Assembly (NCBI GenBank): GCA_963763115.1
Contig: CAVXNM010000030.1
Location: 124,001 to 188,000, forward strand
Reading direction: 5' to 3'
Length of the DNA: 64,000 nucleotides
From: CAVQCA01 sp963763115
GTDB lineage: Bacteria > Pseudomonadota > Gammaproteobacteria > UBA9214
The notes under the pieces were generated by a model. The model was not told the origin of the DNA, did not search any database, and was given only the letters and a program-made list of their open reading frames with translations. This document shows positions 8,801 to 16,301 of the stretch, piece after piece. Every line of letters starts with the position of its first letter. Position 1 is the first letter of the stretch. The position numbers were made by a program, and so were the translations under genes.

Positions 8801-9235
8801 TATCTTTACTGGACACCGACGCAGCGCGTGGCGGCGAGCGCGGAGTACCAGTACGAGGACTTCAAGCGGGAACAGGCATTCACCGGGGAATTCCAGGCCA
8901 ACCGGGTCCAGACCCAGCGTGTGCCGCTGACCGTGAACTATTTTCATCCCAGCGGCTTCTTCTCGCGCCTGCGCACGACGTACTACAACCAGCAGGGTGA
9001 ATTTTCCACCGCCGGCCCCGTATTCGTCCCCAACGCGCCGACCGAGGACAAGAACGACCAGTTCTGGCTGGTGGATACCTCGGTGGGCTACCGCCTGCCC
9101 AAGCGTTACGGCTTCATCACCGCCGGGGTGAGCAACCTGTTCGATGAGAACTTCAAGTTCGTGGATACCGATCCCTTCAATCCGCAGGTCTATCCGGAGC
9201 GGTTTTTCTTCACGCGCCTGACCCTGTCCTTCTGA
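5837..9235 (+). CDS. FecR-TPR-outer-membrane beta-barrel fusion protein
   Basis: Unusual 1132-residue exported protein. A signal peptide ends near LLAA (residue 38). A FecR domain covers about 45-200, with the typical run of strands and the motif ITPLANAAITGTEFLVRV. A long run of tetratricopeptide-like helices covers about 225-560. The C-terminal ~500 residues alternate polar and aromatic strands and end in FFFTRLTLSF, with the terminal Phe typical of outer-membrane barrels; this part resembles a TonB-dependent-receptor barrel without an obvious plug. The architecture recalls TPR-plus-barrel exporters such as PgaA or BcsC. A role in sensing or export at the outer membrane is inferred. It follows the CHASE2 cyclase gene with 452 bp between them. 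Confidence 0.85.
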   Translation: MSIGNSQFTSRAVFQLKARLLHLCTLYLLTIPSQLLAAEPPCDPALARAISVQGTLEVKRAGQPHWQAVERDEQFCPGDAVRTGADSRSAILFAPETVIRLDQYSSLVITAPETDTTPGWLELLKGAAHFISRDPRALKIITPLANAAITGTEFLVRVDEHETGVIVYEGRVEVSNAAGSVRVGANQRAVAQAGQAPVTVAVVRPRDAVQWTLYYPPVFSPDAPVNESLQQAQRALAVGRIDEARDALSRVLAQAPDNSDALSLQSVIALTQNDTTLARELAQRAVAAQPTSAAARIAMSYVQQADFDLSGAKESLQRAVQDHPDDALAWARLAELRLSTDYLDEGLAAAERASALDSRLALTQTVKGYAYLMQIKLPQARDAFDRAIGLDQSAPLPRLGLGLAKIRKGELEAGREDIETAVALDPGNSLMRSYMGKAYYDEKRDRLAGTQYEMARTLDPKDPTPWFLDAIRKQTENRPVEALHDMQTSIALNDNRAVFRSRLQLDEDLATRSASQARIYNNLGFEQLALVKGWQSVNSDPANFSAHRLLSDSYSALPRHQIARVSELLQSQLLQPINLTPVPPQLAEENLFILEGAGPANPAYLEFNPLFTRNRLALQADGLVGSNSTWGNDVVQNGVYNNWSWSAGQFHYQSDGYRDNNDQKQNIYNLFVQGALSYRTSVQAEYRDRRIKNGDLVQRFEPDDFLPNQREKTTAQSYRLGLHHLFNPQSEVIASFIKLHDFDSDYSNSFSQDLPPIPGLPPISSNTGADVENHQDSYTSELQHLYHGRYLRLVSGAGYFSGDSTVDTSADTTFAPPIFPDSNVVTSRDQNKKQKNVYSYANISVAETFLVTAGASYDDLSEDQTTHTTANGAPQPTAKSHLGVQKLNPKLGLTWQATKSTTLRAAAFRTITRNLTSAQTIEPTQVAGFNQFYDETFGTEAKVYGLAADQVFSADLSGGAEYRWRDTQVPLIDGNPAEVDWDEQFGRAYLYWTPTQRVAASAEYQYEDFKREQAFTGEFQANRVQTQRVPLTVNYFHPSGFFSRLRTTYYNQQGEFSTAGPVFVPNAPTEDKNDQFWLVDTSVGYRLPKRYGFITAGVSNLFDENFKFVDTDPFNPQVYPERFFFTRLTLSF

Positions 9236-9459
9236 ACGTCAGGCGCGTCTTGAGAATGCACAAAGCAGCGCAAAAAAATCGGGACAGCCCTGCCGCGCAA
9301 TCGCCAACGCGTGTTTTCACCGCAATAACAGGCTGAAACGGAAGGTCCGCGAGCACCTGACGAAACAATTTCGGAATCAGTGGCAACAGCAGACCGCTGA
9401 GCAACCGGCCGACCCGGTAAAGGGAGAGCCATCAACAACACCATAAGGGAGGGCTACAC
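9236..9459. other. Intergenic region, 224 bp
   Basis: No gene was found between the barrel gene and the small ORF. The last 15 bases hold a strong ribosome site, AAGGGAGGG at 9445-9453, placed for the ATG at 9460. The rest shows nothing recognisable. Confidence 0.5.
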
Positions 9460-9666
9460 ATGGCTACAATCAAGGAAACTATACCGGTCGAATTCCACCT
9501 CGATGAAGAAGGCAACGTCGTCGACGTGACATCTCCTCATGGGAAACACAGCAAAGATGCTCCCATGCCACCACATGCCTGGGCTTCGGCGGTCGTCACC
9601 ACCAAGCACAGTCCCGGGTGCTTTTACGTCTGGATAGCAGGTGGCTGGGTCAAGATCTGCACGTAA
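9460..9666 (+). CDS. Small hypothetical protein, 68 residues
   Basis: A short gene with one of the best ribosome sites in the window, AAGGGAGGG six bases before the ATG, which argues that it is translated. The N-terminal half is acidic and strand-like (IPVEFHLDEEGNVVDVTSPHG). The C-terminal end is aromatic and glycine-rich with two cysteines (GCFYVWIAGGWVKICT). There is no signal peptide or membrane segment and I recognise no family. It sits between the FecR-barrel gene and the convergent Crp-type gene, so it may be part of the same accessory block. Function unknown. Confidence 0.65.
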   Translation: MATIKETIPVEFHLDEEGNVVDVTSPHGKHSKDAPMPPHAWASAVVTTKHSPGCFYVWIAGGWVKICT

Positions 9667-9902
9667 CACGGGTTTAAGTTTTCACCCTGCCAGCGACACT
9701 ACTAAGCTGATTAGTACGCCTGCGCAGGCAATACATCAGACAGCGGAAGGAGAGGCGGGAGCGTCGGATGCGGTAATCAGCGGGTTAAATTGTCCGGACG
9801 GGGTCTCGACGAGTCCTGCCCCTCTTCCCTGACTGATCGTATCCGCAGCCTGGCAGCGCTCCGCCGCACTATCGACGCGCATGCCTGCGGGTAGTCCCGC
9901 GT
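9667..9902. other. Convergent intergenic region, 236 bp
   Basis: Lies between the small ORF and the end of the Crp-type gene. It contains the palindrome GCCTGCGCAGGC near 9718-9729. Just past the Crp-type stop there is a weak 5-bp stem (GCGGG-ACTA-CCCGC) without a U-tract. No gene recognised. Confidence 0.4.
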
Positions 9903-10592
9903 CTACCACCCGTGCGGCAACCGCTCCCGCAGGGTGATATGGCGGTCGTTGATCTCGATGTAGCCGCCTTCTCTCAGGTCCTTGAGAATGCGACTCACCA
10001 TTTCGCGGGATGCGCCCACCCGGTCGGCGATGTCCTGCTGGGTCAGGGCGTCATGAATCACCCGCACATCACCCTCCGGCTGCGAGAGCTTGAGCAGCAA
10101 GCGCGCGACCCGGCCATAGACATCCATCAGGGCCAGGCTTCTCACGCTCTCCGACAACGCCCGCAGTCGCTTGATCAGTCCCTGCATGATCTTGACGGTG
10201 GCCGCCGGATGGTGCCGCAGGAAATCCTCGAAGTCCGACTTCGAAATCAGCGACAGCGTGGTTTTCTCCTGCGTGATGACGGAAGCCGATCTCGGGCCGG
10301 AATCGATCAACGCCAGTTCACCGAAATACTCGCCGGGTCTCTGGACATTCAGTATGACTTCCTTGCCTTCCTCGTTGCTGAGAAACACTTTCACGCTGCC
10401 CGAGCGGATGACGTACAGGGAATCGCTGAGATCACCCTCATTGATAATAATCGCGTTGCGCGGATATTGCCGGGTCACTGTTCGGGTGGACAGCAACTCG
10501 AGTTCGGCCTTGTCGAGATCGGAAAACAGCGGAATTTTATCCAGCATCGTCTGGTTCAGCATCGTCGTGTAACTGTCACTCCCGGGCGTCAT
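9903..10592 (-). CDS. Crp/Fnr-family transcriptional regulator
   Basis: Cyclic-nucleotide-binding-fold regulator of about 229 residues. The beta-roll covers about 15-130; PGEYFGELALIDSGPRSASV is the phosphate-binding cassette with the Gly-Glu and Arg-Ser pairs seen in cAMP-binding members. A long dimerisation helix and a C-terminal winged helix follow (LTQQDIADRVGASREMVSRILKDL). There is no FNR-type cysteine cluster, so it is nearer CRP. The start is uncertain: a TTG at 10661 and ATGs at 10592, 10562 and 10547 share the frame. Its binding cassette and its closeness to the CHASE2 cyclase make it a plausible effector of that cyclase's product; this is inference. Confidence 0.88.
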   Translation of the reverse strand: MTPGSDSYTTMLNQTMLDKIPLFSDLDKAELELLSTRTVTRQYPRNAIIINEGDLSDSLYVIRSGSVKVFLSNEEGKEVILNVQRPGEYFGELALIDSGPRSASVITQEKTTLSLISKSDFEDFLRHHPAATVKIMQGLIKRLRALSESVRSLALMDVYGRVARLLLKLSQPEGDVRVIHDALTQQDIADRVGASREMVSRILKDLREGGYIEINDRHITLRERLPHGW

Positions 10593-10805
10593 TCCCGCTG
10601 CCCGCCCCGGCACTGTTTTCAGTGTACAGCTTCGTTTCCGCCTGAGGTTGACATCAATCAATTTCCGTTAATATTCATGTCGGTGATCACGCCTGTAACG
10701 AAAGGCAGTCATACCCGGACACACGACGAGTGCACATCATTCCTGAGTTGCCGGGTGGCTTGGGGCGAACCGAATACGGGTTATCAGCGCGGGAAAAATC
10801 CCCTG

Positions 10806-10811
10806 TATAAT
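10806..10811 (+). promoter_or_regulatory. -10 element TATAAT of the yciK promoter
   Basis: A perfect TATAAT hexamer ends only 10 bases before the yciK ATG. No good -35 is seen 16-18 bp upstream. If used, transcription would begin within about 5 bases of the start codon, giving a nearly leaderless message; no ribosome site is visible. Confidence 0.45.
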
Positions 10812-10821
10812 CGTCGTCCTC

Positions 10822-11586
10822 ATGACCGCCACAGCCCGCCTGCCCCACGACTGGGAACCCACTGAAAACGCGCTGGCCGACAGGATCATACTGATCACGG
10901 GCGCCGCCGACGGTATCGGCCGGGCGCTTGCGCGCTCCTGCGCGAGACACGGCGCCACGGTGATCATGCTGGACCGCAACGTGCGCGGGATGGAACAGGC
11001 CTACGATGAGATCCTGGCGGCGGGACACCCGGGACCCGCGCTCTATCCACTGGACCTGCAGGGCGCCACGCCGGGCGATTACGCCACGCTCGCGCAGACT
11101 GTCGAGCGGGAGTTCGGACAGCTGCACGGGCTGGTGCACAATGCGGCTTTTCTCGGTGCACTGATTCCGCTGACGCATTTCGAGGACGAACTCTGGTATC
11201 AGGTCATGCAGATCAATCTGAATGCGCCCTACCTGCTGACCCGGGCCTGCCTGGACCTGATGACACGCAGCGGCAATGATGCCTCCATCGTCTTCACCTC
11301 CGATGCCGCGGGACGCCATGGGAAGGCGTACTGGGGTGCCTATGGCGTCTCCAAGGCCGGACTGGAGAACATGATGCAGATTCTGGCCGACGAACTGGAA
11401 GCCAACACCCCGGTACGCGCCAACAGCATCGACCCGGGACCCGTGCACACGGCATTGCGCCTGATCGCCTATCCGGCCGAAGACCCGAGCCGGCGGAAGG
11501 CGGCGGACGAGGTACTCAAGCCCTTCCTGTATCTGCTCTCCACCGACAGCAGGGGCGTCAGTGGAAAGCAATTCACCGTGGAGTGA
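10822..11586 (+). CDS. yciK: YciK family short-chain dehydrogenase/reductase
   Basis: Classical SDR oxidoreductase of 254 residues. The nucleotide-binding motif TGAADGIG is at about residues 26-33, the catalytic Ser is in FTSDAAG, and the Tyr-Lys pair is in YGVSK near residue 175. Sequence and length match YciK, whose physiological substrate is not established. In Pseudomonas it directly follows mupP; here 9.2 kb of accessory DNA intervenes. Its TGA stop abuts the TAA stop of convergent rluB with no spacer. Confidence 0.88.
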   Translation: MTATARLPHDWEPTENALADRIILITGAADGIGRALARSCARHGATVIMLDRNVRGMEQAYDEILAAGHPGPALYPLDLQGATPGDYATLAQTVEREFGQLHGLVHNAAFLGALIPLTHFEDELWYQVMQINLNAPYLLTRACLDLMTRSGNDASIVFTSDAAGRHGKAYWGAYGVSKAGLENMMQILADELEANTPVRANSIDPGPVHTALRLIAYPAEDPSRRKAADEVLKPFLYLLSTDSRGVSGKQFTVE

Positions 11587-12435
11587 TTACCGTGTCTCTC
11601 CGCGTCCTCTGCGTTTTCGCGCTGGATACGGCGTTTTCGCCCGTTTGCCGGCCGCGGATTTTCCACCAGTGACGCGCGCTGCAGATACCCGCGGTGGCGT
11701 GAGACCGGCCGCGCGGTAGAGCGCCACGATCTCGGGGCGGGTCAATGCCCGGTGTCGACCCGGGCGCAATTCCCGCGGCAGGCCGATCGGACCGAAGCGC
11801 ACCCGCATGAGGCGGCTCACCGTCACGCCCTGCGATTCCCACAGGCGCCGCACCTCGCGGTTGCGGCCTTCCTTCAGGGTGACGTGATACCAGTGGTTTG
11901 CGCCGCTGCCGCCGGCATCCCGAAGAGCGGCAAAAGCCGCCCTGCCGTCTTCCAGTTCCACACCGCCGAGCAGGCGCTCGAGCACCTCGGGCGACACCGA
12001 ACCCAGCACACGCACGGCATATTCCCGCTCGACCTCGGAGGAAGGGTGCATGAGACGATTGGCCAGCTCGCCATCGGTGGTGAACAGCAGCAGTCCGTCC
12101 GTATTCAGGTCGAGTCGTCCGACCGCGATCCAGCGTGCGGTCTTCAGCGGGGGCAGCCTGTCGAACACGGTCGGGCGACCTTCCGGGTCGGCGCGTGTCG
12201 TGAGCTCACCCGCGGGTTTGTGGTAAAGGATGGTCCGTGGAATCGGCTGGCTGCGGGCGATGGTCAACGAAACCGGCCGGCCGTCGATCTCGATGGTGTC
12301 CTCCGCGCCAACGCTGAGCCCCAGCTCCGCAGGACTACCATTGACGCAGATGCGGCCGGCGCGTATCCAGTCCTCTATCTGGCGACGTGATCCGTAACCG
12401 GCGCGCGCGAGGATCTTTTGCAGACGTTCTGCCAT
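11587..12435 (-). CDS. rluB: 23S rRNA pseudouridine(2605) synthase RluB
   Basis: RsuA-family pseudouridine synthase of 282 residues. An S4 RNA-binding domain is at 1-60; the catalytic motif GRLDLNTDGLLLFT carries the nucleophilic Asp at about 109. The ATG at 12435 starts right at the S4 domain, 20 bases after the scpB stop; the open frame beyond it would overlap scpB. The basic C-terminal tail ends in KRRGRGETR, encoded by a low-complexity repeat (11591-11625) also seen elsewhere in bacteria, so the last dozen residues may be recently acquired. It is last in the trpS-scpA-scpB-rluB run. Confidence 0.93.
   Translation of the reverse strand: MAERLQKILARAGYGSRRQIEDWIRAGRICVNGSPAELGLSVGAEDTIEIDGRPVSLTIARSQPIPRTILYHKPAGELTTRADPEGRPTVFDRLPPLKTARWIAVGRLDLNTDGLLLFTTDGELANRLMHPSSEVEREYAVRVLGSVSPEVLERLLGGVELEDGRAAFAALRDAGGSGANHWYHVTLKEGRNREVRRLWESQGVTVSRLMRVRFGPIGLPRELRPGRHRALTRPEIVALYRAAGLTPPRVSAARVTGGKSAAGKRAKTPYPARKRRGRGETR
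11591..11625. repeat. Short repeat-like sequence under the rluB 3' end
   Basis: CGTGTCTCTCCGCGTCCTC and the following bases resemble the widespread 'CTCTGCGTCTCTGCG' class of bacterial intergenic repeat. It covers the last codons of rluB, so a repeat arm appears to have been read through into the protein. Recognition is by resemblance only. Confidence 0.4.
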
Positions 12436-12454
12436 AAGCCGTAAGACGGCAAGG

Positions 12455-13240
12455 CTAGGAGGCGGAGGCGTCTTCCGCGGACTCGCCGATCGTTGCATCC
12501 TCTTCCTGCGCGTGCAACGGCGCGTCCGGTTCATCATTGACCGGCATCAGGCGGCTGTCGACAACCGTATCCGGCAAATCGAGCTGCAGTTCGGGGCTGA
12601 ACGACCCCAGGTCGCGCAGTTCGGCGAGGGTCGGCAGCTCCTCGAGATTTTTCAGGCTGAAATAGTCCAGAAACCGTTTCGTGGTGCCGTACATCGCGGG
12701 ACGACCGGGCACTTCGCGATGACCGACGACGCGTATCCAATCTCTTTCCAGCAGGGTCTTCATGATGGAAGTACTCACGGTGACGCCGCGCACATCCTCG
12801 ATATCGCCGCGCGTGATCGGCTGGCGATAGGCAATCAGCGCCAGCGTCTCCAGCAGTGCGCGCGAGTAGCGGGCGGGCTTCTCCTCCCACAGGCGCGACA
12901 CCCAGGGCTGCATCTCCTGCCGGATCTGGACGCGGTAACCGCTGCCGACCTCGGACAGTTCGATGCCGCGACCGGCGTACTCATCGGCGAGCGCCGCCAG
13001 CGCGCCGCGCAGGTCGCCGCGCTCCGGTCGCTCTTCATCGGTGAACAGGGCCAGCAGCTGGTCCAGGTTCAACGGCCGGCCCGCGGCGAGCAGGATGGCC
13101 TCAACGATCCGTTTCAGCTGGCCGATGTCCGCAGGCGCTTCACCGTGTTGGGGTTCACCGCCATGCGGTTCACCGACCGGGTAATCGCCGACCGGCAGTT
13201 CGTCGGCTTGCCGTTCAGCGGCTTGCTGTTCGTCGCTCAT
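12455..13240 (-). CDS. scpB: Segregation and condensation protein ScpB
   Basis: Kleisin-associated subunit of the SMC-ScpAB condensin, 261 residues. Tandem winged-helix domains span about 38-210 (LKRIVEAILLAAGRPL, RYSRALLETLALIAYRQPITRGDIEDVRG). The N-terminal 35 residues and the acidic C-terminal tail are low complexity. Its ATG overlaps the scpA stop by 4 bases, indicating translational coupling. The smc gene is on the same strand about 16 kb away, so the whole condensin is encoded in this window. Confidence 0.95.
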   Translation of the reverse strand: MSDEQQAAERQADELPVGDYPVGEPHGGEPQHGEAPADIGQLKRIVEAILLAAGRPLNLDQLLALFTDEERPERGDLRGALAALADEYAGRGIELSEVGSGYRVQIRQEMQPWVSRLWEEKPARYSRALLETLALIAYRQPITRGDIEDVRGVTVSTSIMKTLLERDWIRVVGHREVPGRPAMYGTTKRFLDYFSLKNLEELPTLAELRDLGSFSPELQLDLPDTVVDSRLMPVNDEPDAPLHAQEEDATIGESAEDASAS

Positions 13241-14091
13241 GCTGTCGCCTGCTCGGGAAGTTGTTCAACACTGGAAGCCGCCCTGACATGAATCGGCGCA
13301 AACGGCTCGGTCTGGGTGAGCTCGATGAGGGATTCCCGGGTCAGTTCGAGCACGGCCAGAAACGTCACCACCACGCCCATGCGTCCCTCCTCGGGGGTGA
13401 ACAGGTCCAGGAAGCGGGTATAGCGGTGGGCCTGTACGGCATTCATGACGCTGGACATGCGCTCGCGCACCGACAGCGACTCCATCTGCACGTGATGATG
13501 GGCAAACATGGAGACGCGTTTCATCACCTCCTGGAACGCAGAAATCAGATCCTGAAGGTCCACCTCCGGAGGCAGCCTGAGCAGCTTGCCGTCGACCCGC
13601 TCCGCCACGGCCTGATAGACATCGCGACCCAGTTGAGGGAGGGCGTCCAGATCCCCGGCGGCCTGCTTGAAGCGTTCGTATTCCTGCAGGCGGCGAACCA
13701 GTTCGGCGCGGGGATCTTCCTCGTCGTCCTCATCGCCCGCCGGTCGCGGCAGCAACATGCGCGACTTGATCTCGGCCAGCATGGCCGACATCACCAGGTA
13801 TTCACCGGCCAGTTCGAGCCGCATGGTGTGTATGATCTCGATATAGGCGGTGTACTGGCGCGTGATCTCGGCGATCGGAATATCGAGGATATCGAGGTTC
13901 TCCCTGCGGATCAGGTATAACAGCAGATCCAGCGGGCCTTCGAAAGCCTCGAGGATAACCTCCAGGGCGTCCGGGGGTATGTAGAGATCCTTGGGAAACG
14001 AGGCCAGTGCCTGGCCCTGTACTATAGCGAGGGGGAGTTCTTCCTGCGTCGGGATATCGGTTAGTGCTTCGCGGTTCGGGTTCTCGCTCAT
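13237..14091 (-). CDS. scpA: Segregation and condensation protein ScpA (kleisin)
   Basis: Kleisin subunit that bridges the SMC heads, 284 residues. The N-terminal SMC-binding part has FEGPLDLLLYLIRRENLDILDIPIAEIT at about 49-76; the C-terminal winged helix (about 205-265) includes FLAVLELTRESLIELTQ. A ~45-residue N-terminal extension precedes the core, as in many proteobacterial ScpA. Its 3' end overlaps scpB by 4 bases; trpS lies 64 bases upstream. Confidence 0.95.
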   Translation of the reverse strand: MSENPNREALTDIPTQEELPLAIVQGQALASFPKDLYIPPDALEVILEAFEGPLDLLLYLIRRENLDILDIPIAEITRQYTAYIEIIHTMRLELAGEYLVMSAMLAEIKSRMLLPRPAGDEDDEEDPRAELVRRLQEYERFKQAAGDLDALPQLGRDVYQAVAERVDGKLLRLPPEVDLQDLISAFQEVMKRVSMFAHHHVQMESLSVRERMSSVMNAVQAHRYTRFLDLFTPEEGRMGVVVTFLAVLELTRESLIELTQTEPFAPIHVRAASSVEQLPEQATA

Positions 14092-14155
14092 GTAGTGCCC
14101 TGGGCGTTACAGCGTTAACGTGACCGTGGGACGACTTCAGCCGTCCGCGGGGATT

Positions 14156-15409
14156 CTAACCCAGTTTCGGGGATATGTCTCGATTCCCCATCAGGTTCGG
14201 CGGTGAGTAATCCAGCCCCATGGCCGCGCGCACCTCTTCCAGCGTTTCGCGGGCGACATCGCGGGCAGCCTCGCAGCCCTCGGCGATAATGGCGCGCACC
14301 CGGTCCTTGTCCTGCTCGTATTCCCGCGCCCGTTCCTGCAGGGGCGCGAGTTCGCCCAGTATGCTGTCGATGATCGGCTGCTTGCATTCCAGGCAGCCGA
14401 TACCGGCCGTCGTGCACCCTTCCCTCACCCAGGCCTTGAGGGCGTCATCGGAGTACACCAGGTGCAACTGCCATACCGGGCAGACATCAGGGTTCCCGGC
14501 ATCGGTGCGACGAATGCGCGCCGGATCGGTCGGCATGGTGCGCACTTTCTGGCGGACCGCCTCCGGGTCTTCGCGCAGGGTGATGGTGTTGTGGTAGGAC
14601 TTTGACATTTTCTGCCCGTCCAGACCGGGCATTTTCGAGGCCGGTGTCAGCAGGGCTTCCGGCTCGGTCAGGATCATGCGTCCGCCACCCTCGAGATACC
14701 CGAGCAGGCGTTCGCGGTCGCTGTGGGTAAGGTTCTGCTGCTCCTGCAGCAGGGCCTGCGCCACCGCCACCGCCTCGCGATTCCCCTGCTCCTGGTAGCG
14801 TTTGCGCAGGTCGTTGTAGAGCCGCGCATTCTTTTTACCCATTTTCTTGATGGCGGCCTGGGCCGCCTCCTCGAAGCCCGGTTCGCGCCCGAAGACGTGA
14901 TTGAATCGTCGCGCCACCTCGCGGGTCAGCTCGACATGGGCCACCTGGTCCTCACCAACCGGCACCTTGTCGGCCCCGTAGATGAGGATGTCGGCGCTCT
15001 GCAGCAGCGGGTAACCGAGGAACCCGTAGGTGGCGAGGTCCCGTTCCCGCAGCTTCTCCTGCTGGTCCTTGTAGCTCGGCACCCGCTCCAGCCAGCCGAG
15101 CGGCGTCACCATGGAAAGCAGCAGATGCAGTTCGGCATGTTCCGGAACATGTGACTGGATAAACAGCTGGGCATAACCAGGGTTGACACCGGCTGCCAGC
15201 CAGTCGATGACCATATCCCAGACGCTCTCCGCGATGATGTGTGAATCCTCGTAGTGCGTGGTGAGCGCGTGCCAGTCGGCCACGAAGAAGAAGCAGTCGA
15301 ACTCATGCTGCAGTCTGACCCAGTTCTTGAGAACGCCATGATAGTGGCCGAGGTGCAGCCGCCCGGTGGGGCGCATGCCCGAGAGAACCCGTGAATGGCT
15401 TGTCACCAT
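14156..15409 (-). CDS. trpS: Tryptophanyl-tRNA synthetase
   Basis: Class I aminoacyl-tRNA synthetase charging tRNA-Trp, 417 residues. The HIGH-type motif HLGH is at 19-22 and the KMSKS loop (GQKMSKS) near residue 270. This is the long form, with an insert of ~60 residues between the two signature regions compared with the ~330-residue enzyme; similar forms occur in Pseudomonas relatives. It is probably co-transcribed with the upstream site-2 protease gene and downstream scpA. A MITE-like element has entered the gap just upstream. Confidence 0.95.
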   Translation of the reverse strand: MVTSHSRVLSGMRPTGRLHLGHYHGVLKNWVRLQHEFDCFFFVADWHALTTHYEDSHIIAESVWDMVIDWLAAGVNPGYAQLFIQSHVPEHAELHLLLSMVTPLGWLERVPSYKDQQEKLRERDLATYGFLGYPLLQSADILIYGADKVPVGEDQVAHVELTREVARRFNHVFGREPGFEEAAQAAIKKMGKKNARLYNDLRKRYQEQGNREAVAVAQALLQEQQNLTHSDRERLLGYLEGGGRMILTEPEALLTPASKMPGLDGQKMSKSYHNTITLREDPEAVRQKVRTMPTDPARIRRTDAGNPDVCPVWQLHLVYSDDALKAWVREGCTTAGIGCLECKQPIIDSILGELAPLQERAREYEQDKDRVRAIIAEGCEAARDVARETLEEVRAAMGLDYSPPNLMGNRDISPKLG

Positions 15410-15429
15410 ACGGTATCCCCAGCCCGGGC

Positions 15430-15596
15430 TAGGAGCCTGTCCGAGTAATGGGAGCCGTTACGAGAAAGTGGCACGGCGAGAACAGATGCACACAAATTCG
15501 AGGAGAATAGTGGGTACTATTTGACGAGGATTTGCGTGCATATGGGCCTTCGTGGCGCTTTCGCAGTAGGTTCATCATTACTCGGACAGGCTCCTA
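15430..15596 (+). mobile_element. MITE-like element, copy B (167 bp)
   Basis: Nearly identical to the element at 5382-5547, with matching ends TAGGAGCCTGTCCGAGTAATG and its complement. It lies between trpS and the site-2 protease gene, both on the minus strand. Its right end (CTA at 15594-15596) supplies the TAG stop of the protease gene. It carries no ORF of its own. Copy A and copy B differ by about a dozen substitutions and one indel. Confidence 0.88.
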
Positions 15597-16247
15597 GATG
15601 CCGGACACCAGGCTGAAGAGGTTCTCGAGAACCGTTACCGGCGGGCCCAGTAATTTCCACAGCACGCCGGTCATCAGCAGCGCGATCAGGATGAAGAAGC
15701 CGTAGGGCTCGATACGGCTGAACCGGTAGGACAGAGGACCCGGCAGCAGGCTGGTCATGATCCTCCCACCGTCGAGCGGCGGCAACGGCAGCAGGTTGAG
15801 AACCATCAACACCAGATTGAGAACGATGCCGACCTTGCCCATCAGCATCATCGGTTTCGAGGCCCACGGGGAAACCGCATACAGCAGGATGCCCAGCCGG
15901 GCAATCAGGGCCCAGAGAAACGCCATCCCCAGGTTGGCCATGGGCCCTGCCAGGGCAACCAGCGCCATGTCGCGTTTCGGATTCCCGAGATTCTGCCAGG
16001 TCACCGGCACGGGTTTTGCCCAGCCAAAAATGGCGCCGCCGGCGAGCATCATCAGGCCGGGAACGATGATGGTTCCTAGCGGATCGATGTGCTTGAGCGG
16101 ATTCAGCGTGAGCCGTCCCATCATGAGGGCCGTCTTGTCGCCCAGGCGTTTGGCTGCCCAACCATGAGCGACTTCATGGAGGGTGATGCCGAACAGCAGG
16201 GGCAGGATTGCAATGGCCGCAAACTGGACCGTCGAGAGATTCTGCAT
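15594..16247 (-). CDS. Site-2 protease family membrane metalloprotease (M50)
   Basis: Integral membrane zinc protease of 217 residues and about five or six transmembrane helices. The zinc motif HEVAH is at 24-28 in the first helix, and the third ligand is in LLPLPPLDGGR near residue 155. This is the short, PDZ-less M50 type commonly found next to trpS and scpA; its substrate is unknown. The stop codon comes from the MITE-like element, so the C-terminus (...LFSLVSGI) may be slightly truncated or altered. Confidence 0.9.
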   Translation of the reverse strand: MQNLSTVQFAAIAILPLLFGITLHEVAHGWAAKRLGDKTALMMGRLTLNPLKHIDPLGTIIVPGLMMLAGGAIFGWAKPVPVTWQNLGNPKRDMALVALAGPMANLGMAFLWALIARLGILLYAVSPWASKPMMLMGKVGIVLNLVLMVLNLLPLPPLDGGRIMTSLLPGPLSYRFSRIEPYGFFILIALLMTGVLWKLLGPPVTVLENLFSLVSGI

Positions 16248-16301
16248 CTGCGAATTATACCCGGATTGACCCGACAGGCCAGCCGTGACGACGGCGCGGT
16301 T

